In this document: piece after piece, positions 26,813-39,041 of the stretch | How the letters are laid out: each line of letters starts with the position of its first letter | How positions within the stretch are numbered: position 1 is the stretch's first letter | Assembly (NCBI GenBank): GCA_037176905.1 | Contig: JBBBWG010009002.1 | Location: forward strand, 6,758-70,757 | DNA length: 64,000 nucleotides | DNA from: Azolla pinnata | Lineage: Eukaryota; Streptophyta; Polypodiopsida; Salviniales; Salviniaceae | Direction: 5' to 3' | Made by a program: the position numbers and the translations under genes | Notes under the pieces: model-generated | Told to the model about the DNA's origin: nothing | The model's input: the letters and a program-made list of their open reading frames with translations, nothing else | Database searches by the model: none

Positions 26813-27500
26813 ATTATCATCATCATCATCACCACCATCATCATCATTCGTCGACCATCATCACCATCACCACCACCACCACCATCATCATCAAGCAAGC
26901 ATATGCATGGATGTATGTAGATGCATGTATATGTGGGAAAACAATCCCCATGCATGCATGCATGCATGTGGACGGCATGGATGGCATCCACCACCACCAC
27001 CATTCACCATCATTATCATCACCATCGTCATGATCAGCATCATCACCGCCATCGTTCTCATCATCATGATCAGCAGCATCACCACCCTCGTGCTCATCAT
27101 CATCATCACCATCATCATGATCAGCAGCATCACCATCCTCGCCCTCAGCATCATCATCACCATCATCATGATCAGAAGCATCACCATCATCGTCCTCACC
27201 ATCGTCATCATCACCATCATCATGATCAGCAGCATCACCACCATCGTCCTCATCATCATCACCACCATCATCATGATCAGCAGCATCACCACCATCGTCC
27301 TCATCACCATCATCACCATCATCATGATCAGCAGCACCACCATCATCATCCTCACCACCACCATCATCATCACCCCCACCACCACCATCACCATCACCAC
27401 CATCATCATGACCACCACCACGACCATCAACATCATCACGCCACCAGCACCATCAACATCATCACCGCGGCCGCCGCCGCCGCCATCACCATCATGCATG
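26813..27500. repeat. CAT/CAC trinucleotide array with 51-bp higher-order units
   Basis: The plus strand is almost entirely CAT/CAC triplets at 26813-26894 and again at about 26986-27490. Between about 27062 and 27350 a longer unit of about 51 bases recurs six or so times; each unit carries 'atgatcagcagcatcacc' followed by 'tcgtcctcatcatcatc' variants. Five of six frames stay open, giving poly-His, Ile/Met or Met/Val peptides. They should not be annotated as proteins. Confidence 0.9.
26903..26970 (+). repeat. Direct repeat flanking the CAT/CAC array, copy 1
   Basis: A unit with 'atgcatggatgtatg', then 'tatatgtgggaaa', 'caatcc' and a (GCAT)n run. It recurs at about 27494-27570 on the other side of the main array in the same orientation. 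Confidence 0.75.
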
Positions 27501-27570
27501 GATGTATGCAGACGGATATATATGTGGGAAAGCAATCCGCCCCATGCACTATGCATGCATGCAAGCATGG
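27494..27570 (+). repeat. Direct repeat flanking the CAT/CAC array, copy 2
   Basis: The same order of motifs as at 26903-26970: 'atgcatggatgtatg', 'tatatgtgggaaa', 'caatcc', then 'catgcatgca'. The paired flanks suggest that the array and its border were once duplicated together or grew from within a duplicated unit. Confidence 0.75.
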
Positions 27571-27699
27571 TCTAACGTGGCAACAAACGTTCACGACCGT
27601 CAGTCAGCACACAAACACCGCAGCCTGGTGCGATTTCTATGTGTCAAAGCAATCTGATCGCCCACCACCAACACCATCGCCACGATGAATTCGAGAAGG

Positions 27700-27923
27700 T
27701 GGTAGTGATGATGACGACGACGACGGTGGTGGTGGTGGTGGTGGTGGTGCAGATGGTGGTGAAATGTGACGGTGACGGTGACGTGGAGTAGAATCGATCC
27801 CCCGAGAAAAGCAGAAGGAGCCAGCCATGGATGCTGATAGAATGCTGCAATCAGCCTTTCTCTTTTCTTCGACCCGCATTATCTTCCGACACGAGGACAA
27901 AAGAGCCAGAGATCTGAGACACT

Positions 27924-27954
<31 letters not shown>

Positions 27955-28510
27955 TCGCCATAGATCTGTTGGAGGTATGCAATCGGCTATGCATGCATGT
28001 GTATGCATGTATGATGAATCATACCCACGACGGAAAATGATTGATCGGTGACTATGTGGCGCTCCTCGGGATATTTCCTTGATGGCTCATACTAGATTCA
28101 TCCATCGGCGCATGATCGTCTTCTTCGTCAGATGATCATGCAGCTTCTTCTTAATCTTCTTCTCTTCTTCTTCAATTGATGATGCGTACTCGTGTGCGCC
28201 AAGATTTGCGTCTAATTTGGCTAGATCCTCAATGGCGATACCTACTTAAAATTTTCTATCACGAACGTTAATCCCCTGCTGCATCTTTCTGATCAGAAAC
28301 AGCGTCGGCCACAACCGTAAATTCCTGTCCCCCCCTCTCCCCTCCTTTTTCGGTTTTCTGCATGTGTTGGAAAGAATCGACATATTGGGCAATCCTGAGA
28401 AGCCAGGCTTTGTATGCCTATTATGAATTATGCAATATGGGACCTTCGAGGACCAATTATATCGGTGGTGGTGGTGATGATGATGACGATGATCCTTGCG
28501 CAATTCAGGC
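27700..28510. other. Repeat-rich DNA with possible but unproved exons
   Basis: It contains a (GGT)n run at about 27725-27750 and a (GA)n run at about 27927-27948. On the plus strand, an open stretch around 28362-28512 reads ...YAYYELCNMGPSRTNYI followed by Gly and Asp runs. It could splice in phase to the acidic stretch at 28617. I cannot identify a protein. Confidence 0.3.
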
Positions 28511-28616
28511 ATGTGACGCTGTTGCACGCAGTGTCTGCTCAGCTTAAGCGGCCGCTGATCAGAATAATAGTATATGGAATGGTCGTTTTGGTCTTTCTAT
28601 GCTTTCGATTTTGCAG

Positions 28617-28723
28617 GCTGCGAAGAAGAGGAAGATGGTGAAGATGAAGAAGAGGAAGATGAAGAAGAATCTGAAGAAGAAGAAGAAGAAGAAGAAGAAG
28701 ATGATGATGATTTGGAGCCCTAA
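28617..28723 (+). CDS. Possible 3' exon encoding an acidic tail
   Basis: A TTTTGCAG acceptor is followed by an open frame of Glu/Asp codons ending DDDDLEP and TAA at 28721-28723. In phase, it could be joined to the open stretch ending at a GT donor near 28512. Acidic tails occur in many chromatin and chaperone proteins, but GAA/GAT microsatellites also produce them by chance. The only arguments for coding are the clean acceptor and the terminal LEP-stop. No gene is assigned. Confidence 0.25.
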
Positions 28724-28919
28724 CGATAACGTCGCCATGTCCCCCTCACATGCAGCTGCTGATGCTGAGATGAGGACCTAGCTACTTAGTTGATCTGATC
28801 TGCACCCCACCAATCTAATCTATTCACGGATCAGCATGTGCAGCAGGTTAGGTCAAAATCAGGAACAGCGCCCGAGCCATGGACGGAGCGCAGGCCAACG
28901 TTTTGAACTGTCAATCTTG

Positions 28920-29036
28920 ATGATGGCAGCAGCAGCAGCAGCGGGCGGGGATCATGATCACTTGCGGTTATACAACAAGAGGAAGGAAAGGGCCAGCTCG
29001 TGGCGATGGCGATGGCGATAATGCTGATGCTGCCGC

Positions 29037-29072
<36 letters not shown>

Positions 29073-30090
29073 GCAGTAGTCCAAACGAGAGCCTTTTGGG
29101 GGCGTCGCGATATATACATATATGCGCGTACACGCAGGCGGGGCCCATGGGCCACACACGGCGCACAGCATCTGAGCAAGAAGACGAAGCAGAAGACGAA
29201 TCAGAAGAAGACGGAGCAGAAGAAGCAGCGGAAGAAGATGGTGATGATGATGATGAAGACGAGACGGAGCGCAAAGGGAGCAAAAAGGGCGGAATTCCCC
29301 GGTGCAATTTGATGGTCTGAGACGACGATGCCGACGACGAGGACGATGACGACGATGACGACGATGGTGCCGACGGTGATGACGACGGCGATGACGACGG
29401 CGATGACGACGACGAGGACGACGAGCCATGCATGACGACGACCGTGACGACGGCCATGATGCTGATGATGCGGATGATGCGGATCATGCTGATGATGAGG
29501 AGGAGGAAACAATCCCTGATCGGAGAAGAGCTGCAGACGAGAGCCGAAGAAGAAGCAGAAGAAGAAGAAGATGATGATGGTGATGGTGATGGTGATGGTG
29601 ATGGTGATGATGGTGAGGATGGTGGTGAGGATGATGATGATGGTGATGATGACGGCGGCGGATGACGGCGACGGTGACGGATGACGGACGGATGGACGTC
29701 CGTCATTGCTTACGGCATCGCCAGGCACACGCGTAAGCCGTGCATTGGCCGCCTTTCTGCTCCCCTTATTTAAGCCCCGCGGTTTGTTGGCTCCGTCTGC
29801 GTGCGTTCACGAAAGTCAAGCAGAAAGACCTGCAGCCTTGCAGCAGTCGCAGGACCATCGCCCTCGCCATCGCCATAGCCCAACCGCGGGGCCGCCATAC
29901 AAAAGCGAAGCGAAGCAAAGCGCCCACGAACTGTAGACCACAGTCTAGATCAGCGGCGCCTTAGAACAGAGCTTAGATCAGCAGAAGCGAGTCTTCTCTC
30001 CCTCCCCTCCTCCTGCATCATCATCATCATCATCCTCATCAGCATCCTCATCATCGTCATCGTCATCGTCAGCATCATCATCATCAATCC
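28920..30090. repeat. GAT/GAC/GCA microsatellite field upstream of the glutaredoxin gene
   Basis: GCA at about 28926-28943, GAT at 29035-29072, GAC/GAT/GGT mixtures at 29315-29430 and 29540-29680, and CAT at 30016-30085 leave little unique sequence. Long open frames on both strands here (poly-Ser, poly-Asp) are repeat shadows. A TTATTTAAG string at about 29766 is a possible TATA box for the plus-strand gene. Confidence 0.8.
29764..29775 (+). promoter_or_regulatory. Possible TATA box of the glutaredoxin gene
   Basis: 'cttatttaagcc' lies in GC-rich DNA about 610 bases upstream of the ATG. The distance would imply a long 5' UTR rich in (CAT)n, (GA)n and (CTA)n repeats. No transcript evidence can be seen. 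Confidence 0.25.
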
Positions 30091-30210
30091 CTTTTAATCA
30101 GCGCTCTGCAGCCGCTTCCCATCGCCGAGAAAACCAGAGATCCCTTCCTTCCCCCCCCATTCCAGATCGCCCAAAATCCAACAGACCTAGACAAACTCGG
30201 ACAGAGATTG

Positions 30211-30264
<54 letters not shown>

Positions 30265-30332
30265 AGATCAGATCAGATCAGAGTATCAGAGATCAATCCG
30301 ACCTACAACAATAATCTCCACTACTACTACTA

Positions 30333-30378
<46 letters not shown>

Positions 30379-30379
30379 A
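30211..30379 (+). repeat. (GA)n and (CTA)n tracts in the glutaredoxin 5' leader
   Basis: (GA)n spans about 30211-30262 and (CTA)n about 30318-30379. The latter ends 6 bases before the ATG at 30386, so the proposed leader runs directly from a microsatellite into the start codon. Confidence 0.9.
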
Positions 30380-30385
30380 AGTGTC

Positions 30386-31208
30386 ATGATCCAAATGGCC
30401 CAGCGCCTGCAGTACCACGCCGGCGGCGCTTCCCTGAGGGATCAAGCGGCATCGCCATCCTCGGTCCTCAAAGCGGCGGCGGCGGGCGGCGGCGGGGGGC
30501 GATCCAGGATGAGATCCGATCATCATCGCCCGAAGCACGGCGGAGGCGACGAGGGCAGAGCTCACGAGGCGGCGGCGGCGGGGGCCGCGGCCATGGCGGC
30601 GGGGAGGAAGCGGGCGGTGCAGGAAACAGGAGCATCGTCGGATCCCAGCGCCGCGAAGAGGAAGAGGGCACCAGCGATCGGGGACGATGTCGATGCCAAT
30701 GTCGATGCCGATGTCGATGATGCAGGCAACAGAAGCAGCAATTACGGCAGCAGCAGCAGCAGCAGCCGCATGGCAAAGGCGCCGCGGATGATGATGCCGA
30801 CGGGGATGATGATGATGACGAAGATGCCAGCACTAGAGGAGGAGCAGCAGCAGGTGGAGGAGGAGGAGGACGGGTTCGTGGCGAGCGCGGCCACGGAGAA
30901 CGCGGTCGTGGTCATCGGGATGAGCCCGGGATGCTGCATGTGTCACGTGGCCAAGCGGCTGCTGTGCAGCCTAGGTGTGAACCCGACGATCGTGCAGGCG
31001 GCGGGCCACCACTCGGAGGCGGCGCTCGAGGCGGCGCTCCGCCGCAAGCTCTCATCGCCATCATCGCCATCACCACCACCATCATCATCATCACCACCAC
31101 CATCGTCGTCATCATCACCACCACCGCCACCATCATCATCATCATCATACCCATCGTCGTCATCGCCACCATCATCATCGTCGCCATCGCCGCCATCGTC
31201 GCCGCCGC

Positions 31209-31239
<31 letters not shown>

Positions 31240-31363
31240 GGCTCTCATCCCCGCCGTGTTCATCGGCGGCCGGCTCCTCGGCGGCGTCGACAGCCTCGTC
31301 TCCGCCCACATCTCCGGCCACCTCATCCCCCGCCTCAAAGAGGCCGGCGCCCTCTGGCTCTGA
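30386..31363 (+). CDS. CC-type (ROXY-class) glutaredoxin with low-complexity expansions
   Basis: A single exon of 325 residues. The core reads AVVVIGMSPGCCMCHVAKRLLCSLGVNPTIV, with active site CCMC at residues 183-186, the hallmark of land-plant CC-type glutaredoxins. The second half has LIPAVFIGGRLLGG with the cis-Pro at 289, and the protein ends GALWL, the C-terminal motif by which ROXY proteins bind TGA factors and TOPLESS-type partners. These act in the nucleus and cytosol in floral and stress gene control. Typical members have about 100-150 residues. This one has an N-terminal extension of about 165 residues rich in Ala, Gly, Ser and acidic runs. It also has a 63-residue Ser/Pro insert (223-285) between the helix after the active site and the cis-Pro strand, encoded by TCA/CCA triplets. 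The insert is in frame without a stop. Family assignment is firm; activity of this copy is untested. Confidence 0.88.
31052..31240 (+). repeat. TCA/CCA triplet expansion inside the glutaredoxin CDS
   Basis: These 189 bases are TCA, TCG, CCA and CCG triplets with one TAC, read as Ser and Pro. It is the same mutational class as the CAT/CAC arrays elsewhere, in the Ser/Pro frame. TCG and CCG interruptions are frequent. Confidence 0.9.
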
Positions 31364-31784
31364 AAGAGCTCGCTCTTCCTCCCCCATGGCTAGCTAGTTA
31401 GTTTCATCCTCCGGAATATCCAGACTCTTCTGCCCCTTACATCTTTCCTGTTTTTTTACATCACAGTCCACACACACGTAACAGATTTTACATACCTTGC
31501 TCCTGGTTTTCTGAACATATAAAGAAAGAAGCTTTGATCTTTCCTTCAAAGTGGTGGTGGTGGTGATGGTGATGGTGATGGTGGCCGGCAAATACAGAGT
31601 GAAGAACACACCCAAGAGACTAAGGAGAAGTCCTGAATTAGCCTTACCCATCGGAGTCGAGAGTTGCTAAATCCAAACCCCCCCCCCCCCAAACACACAA
31701 ACAGAGGAGTGATCTCCTCAATTTCTTTCTGTTCTGAGCTTTGCATATCACCATCATCCTGCCCATTCTTTCCCCTTCGCCTCC
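31364..31784. other. Downstream flank of the glutaredoxin gene
   Basis: It contains a (GGTGAT)n run at about 31549-31580 and a C homopolymer at about 31677-31690. It probably includes the 3' UTR. No further gene is seen. Confidence 0.5.
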
Positions 31785-32034
31785 TCCTCCTCCTCCTCCT
31801 CCTCCTCCCTTTTCTGTAAGAGAGAAGAACCCACTGGCGCACCATCGTTTCTTTGTNNNNNNNNNNNNNNNNNNNNNNNNNNNNNNNNNNNNNNNNNNNN
31901 NNNNNNNNNNNNNNNNNNNNNNNNNNNNNNNNNNNNNNNNNNNNNNNNNNNNNNNNCCTCCTCCTCCTCCTCCTCCTCCTCCTCCCTTTTCTGTAAGAGA
32001 GAAGAACCCACTGGCGCACCATCGTTTCTTTGTA
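31785..32034. repeat. Identical direct repeat on both sides of a gap
   Basis: The segment from the (CCT)n run through 'gaacccactggcgcaccatc' to 'gtttctttgt' is present at 31785-31856 and again at 31957-32033, with the 100-N gap between. The copies look identical apart from CCT number. Confidence 0.85.
31857..31956. other. Assembly gap, 100 N
   Basis: Exactly 100 N, bounded by the same repeated sequence on both sides. This suggests that two overlapping contig ends were scaffolded without merging. Confidence 0.95.
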
Positions 32035-32383
32035 TAAAGGGAAAAAAAACTCATCTCTATCGCGTCGATACATCTATCTGCATGCGTTCTTGGGTATGCT
32101 GATCAATGGAGCAAAATGATCCACTATGTAGATCATTAGAGTGGACATCCAAATTTACTACCACGTTCTCCATCCATCCATATGGAAAGTGAAGAAGCGA
32201 TTCGATCAAACTGTCCGAGTACAGAAAGATCAAAGACAGCATATAGATCTCAGCTCCTTTAGATGGATTTCCTTGTGTTGGGGTTTGGACTCATCATTTA
32301 TATGGATTTTCTTGGTTTATCTGTGCTGTCTAATCGATCTCGACAAGTTTTTGCCACAACATCGTCTGATTAAAGCTCGCCAC

Positions 32384-32712
32384 AAAGGCGGTTCTTGCAT
32401 CCAACATTTCATGTCACAGTTGTTTCTTTGTGATCAAATCAGAAGAACGGAGAGAAATTCTTTGCAAATGGAATTGATCCAATTTATGATTTGCATTACT
32501 GTTTCCGAAGGCGATTCTTGCATCCAGCATTTCATGTCATATCTCTTTGTGATCAAATCAGAAGAACAAAAAAATTCTTTGCAATGGAATCGATCCAGTT
32601 TTGATTGCATTACTGTTTCTAAAGGCGGTGCTTGCATCCAGCGTTTCATGTCACAATTTCTCTTTGTAATTCTTTGCAATAGAATTGTTCCAATTTCGAT
32701 TGCATTATTGCT
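32384..32712. repeat. Three-copy tandem repeat, 114-123-bp period
   Basis: Copies begin near 32384, 32507 and 32621 with 'aaggcggttcttgcatccaa' or variants. Each continues with 'catttcatgtca', 'ctttgtgatcaaatcagaag', 'attctttgcaa' and 'gattgcattactgtttct'. The third copy has an internal deletion of 'gatcaaatcagaagaac'. The copies are 80-90% alike by eye. Confidence 0.85.
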
Positions 32713-33187
32713 TCTGCTTTCTCATATCAAACCGTAGACAAAAGATCAATTCTACAGATTCTTCATTCCATCATAAAATGGTATTTTGATCGATCGACCT
32801 TTTATACATTCGGCATCGTACTAATTTATATGAGCAAGGCTCCATATCTAGCTTACCTCTCTATCCTGCATCGTACTAGTTTGAGTAATCCGCAAGTGCT
32901 ACACTAGTATTCTAGGCATATATTACAAACAAAACATATATCATCAGAGAGGTTAAAAATGGAATTGCTACACTGAAGATTGGACTCGATAGCATCGTTT
33001 AAACATAGTAAATCTCTTAGCTTAGAGTGTTTGACCAATATCAGAATCACCTGTGCTGGGTAAGTTCTCTCTAAGTAAACTGCTGATAAACACAAGTTGC
33101 AGGACCTCAGAATGTCCCATGTAACAATCAGAGTCGTTATTTAGTTATATCTTTGTCACTCAAAGAGCATGATATGTCTTCTGTGAT

Positions 33188-33340
33188 GGGAGCATAGAAG
33201 AGCCGGATGGAGAAGAAAATGGCAAATGCTACCCGACCCACCAAATCCTTGGCGTAAAGATAGAGATGAAAAGCAATTTTATCCACAGAAGAATTTATGC
33301 CCAATGGATTGTTGAATCCGTATTAATATAACGCAGCAGT
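33188..33340 (-). pseudogene. cob: Cytochrome b-like fragment of mitochondrial type
   Basis: On the minus strand, codons from 33319 read [17 protein letters not shown], then [17 protein letters not shown], then [10 protein letters not shown]. As I recall the plant mitochondrial cytochrome b sequence, about three quarters of these 44 residues agree with it. The bases just upstream still align with the LHLAALHQY coding region but in another frame. Homology fades after FYAP, and the frame stops at 33137. Both Trp positions of the normal segment are CGG codons here. The simplest reading is an old insertion of mitochondrial DNA into the nucleus. It lies about 830 bases beyond the stop of the GRIK-type kinase. 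Not a functional gene. Confidence 0.65.
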
Positions 33341-34173
33341 ATAAAACCTGTTGATTTGACTTGGAATGCCATCTTGACTCAGATAATGGTATGGAAATTT
33401 GCATCCGAGTTTCTAAATCCAAGAATGATAAGAAGCTCAATGACATGATAGACAGGAACCAACAAAACCCATGGAGTACTTGCAAGATGCTCAAAGACAA
33501 ATGTTGATACACTAACTGACGCCATGATCGCATCAACATGCCTGAAGTTAACAATAGATTCAAATCCGGTTTTTCTCCAAGAGCACAGTTTTTTTTTTGT
33601 TTACAAAGAAAACAATCTCATCATTTCAAGATCAGATGTTTCAAGCTGATTTCATCAATTGACTGCCCAATTCCTTACACTGAACAACGTCACAAATCAT
33701 TGCCTACCAAGGGATGATACAAAAAGAACTCGTGGAGATATATACAAAATAAAGTGTGAGACCCTATTGTCAAAAGGGCCAATAATGTTGGAATACAAGC
33801 AGCCTATTGTTCTTCACTAAAACTTTCCGAGGTAAGAGTGGGTCATTTGTAAGGATTAATATATCAAAAACAAATTTTACCCTTTGTAGGGGAAAGAAGA
33901 AAAGGATGATTTTTCACTCTACAAGCACTATATTTATGACTAAACAACGATGTAAACCTTCCGTGCGCGCGCAAGAGTCACAAGTAAATCTCTCACATCT
34001 TCAATGAAGAGAATGAAGAATCTATGCTGCAAGAATTCCAGCATTATCAACATACATACACCCACCTTGGTCATATGGGAATCATGGTGTGTGTGCATTT
34101 ACGGATATAACCTGTGCACTGCTTAAGGAGCAACAGTATATTGGTCCTGTATGTCATAATACCTGGGTCACGC

Positions 34174-37027
<2,854 letters not shown>

Positions 37028-39041
37028 GGCTCTCTTAAGACAGATCAAAGCAGCTAACATTCTGGCGGTGAAGAACGATAGAGCACGGGACTGGGCCGGT
37101 CATGGTCCTAGGGAAAGGGGGGAAGGGTTTGGTGCTTTGTTTGGGGAATTACTGGGGGGAGAAACTCGGGGAGAAAAAAAAAAAGGGGAAGCAGGAGTTA
37201 GGGTTAGGGTGTTTTGAAATAAAGATTCTGATGCGGATGCCGATGCGGATACGGACGATGACGATGGTTGTGACGGAGAAGGAGAAGGAGAAGGAGAAGC
37301 AGAGGAAGAGGAAGAAGGACTCGGATTCGTCCCGCCATCGCCATAGCTTTCTCTGCTCTCTCGCAGAGTCAAAGCAAAGAAACAGAGAATTACAGAAATA
37401 GCCCCCTTTTTTTTGTGAAGGGGGAAAAAAATACAAATGAGAGAAGGTTTTGGTAATTCCAGAAATGCCCTCCACCTTCTGCTTGTGCAAAACAAACAGC
37501 AGAAAAAACAAAATGCTGTGGAAAACACAGAGGAAAAATGCAGACCTGGAAACATTACTTGAGAGAGAGAGACAGTTTTGCAAGCCAAGAGGCTCAGAAC
37601 CTATCGCAAGAGAGAAAGATGGTGTTATTTATTGGCATAACCGGACTTTTTTATTATTATCATGGGATGGATTTTTCTGCAGCTTCCGATGGCCTTTTTT
37701 TTGTACATCGCGGAATCCGCAGTAAAACATGTGAAAATTTTCAAGTTACGCTTCGTCTCCGAAATGGGATATACGTCGGGATCGGCCGATTCCATCCAGC
37801 AACGGCCGACGCATGATCATCGGAAATGCCATGCATGCATTTACTACCAAGCGATGACTGTCACGCCCTTGAATTGGTTTTAACTCGACTTAAAATACAA
37901 ACCGATCAGCCCAATGTCATTGAAAGCCAAATTCTGAATTCCATACTTGAGCATCTTCAATCTGTGAATTTTCAACGCCCGTTTTGCCCTTATTCTCGGC
38001 CATATATATTTTGGCCTATTGCATTTGTCCCTTCATTTGAAAGTCTAGCACAATAGAGGTATTGCATCATCCAGAAAAAGTCTACAATAGATAGGATATT
38101 GAAGCATCTCTTTCCACAACCTCTTGAGTTCCATCCATAGTAGGAATCATTGAACACAAAGGAGAGAATGACAACATTATATGCCATTCCATGGCCCCAT
38201 TCACCACATTCAACACATTAACCTATTGCTTTCCCATAACACGAAACACCCACATTTGTTTGATGCATTCGATGAGGGTATAAACCAACCATTTTTAAAC
38301 ACTCAGAAAATGGGCCATGAAAAGCTATGTCTGCCATCAATTCCTGAGTTGGGGCATTTCTCTTTTACCAAAATCTTGTGATAGTTGGCCACAGGGGACC
38401 ATTGTAGCACATGCAACAATCTATAGTATTGAAGAACACAATCATCGGTATTTTTAGTGACGGGAAAATGGCTTGAAAAAAACTCACCACCATTGTCAAA
38501 AGATTCAATAAAAATAGTGGTAATAGGCCCAACTACCAGACCGATAATCAAATCTAATATGGAGCTATTTTCACTGGCTTGATATCATCCAGTATCAGGC
38601 ATTCAAAAAGATTGATTTAAATATAACAAACTTCTGAAAAAGTATGTGATAATAGCAAATCAACCTGATATAACAATCTGGTGATACAGATGGTTGGAAG
38701 CCTGTTTGTTTTTTTTGGGTTTGACAATTATTAATCCGGTAGATAAGAGCTCCAGAGCATGGATTAATTAATAGGGAGATTGTCGTATAACAGATGATAC
38801 AGAGCTTTAAAAAGAGAGACAATAGAGAAAGAGAATTCAATTCGTTTCCGTGGAAGGTGAAGGCATTCGAATATGTAATCGGAAAAATGACAAAAAGAAA
38901 ACTGTCAATAGCTGACCTTTTGTTTTTTTACACCCGAGGCTCAACAAATCCAAAATCTCAGCTTCAGAAAACCATCGTATCTCTTATGAAAGGTCTAGAG
39001 CAACATGATGAGTAGTAGCAGTTGTCATGGTGGTAGGATTA
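37028..39041. other. Intergenic: kinase promoter and OGDH 3' flank
   Basis: Close to the kinase ATG lie telomere-like repeats (37197-37211) and a GAA/GAG-rich stretch (37277-37318), read as CT-rich 5' leader in the gene's direction. The rest is unique DNA with no supported exon, and must hold the OGDH 3' UTR near 39041. Confidence 0.5.
37197..37213 (-). promoter_or_regulatory. Telo-box-like repeat upstream of the kinase gene
   Basis: The plus strand reads 'gttagggttagggtg', that is CACCCTAACCCTAAC on the gene strand, about 170-185 bases upstream of the ATG. AAACCCTAA-type telo-boxes are common near starts of plant growth and translation genes. Confidence 0.5.

Noticed and set aside
26813-27500. 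CRISPR-like array of repeats and spacers
   Set aside because: The superunits are contiguous variants of triplet repeats with no unique spacers, and the genome is a plant's.
26760-27688. Long open frames giving poly-His or Met/Val/Ile proteins of up to about 270 residues
   Set aside because: Frames are open on both strands at once because CAT/CAC triplets contain no stops in five of six frames. There is no domain, splice support or codon bias.
28831-29728. Large poly-Ser and Ser/Pro open frames on the minus strand
   Set aside because: They are readings of GAT/GAC microsatellites that overlap equally long poly-Asp frames on the plus strand. No conserved core is present.
31741-32073. Open frames spanning the N run with Pro or Glu repeats
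   Set aside because: They include translated N bases and arise from (CCT)n on each side of an assembly gap.
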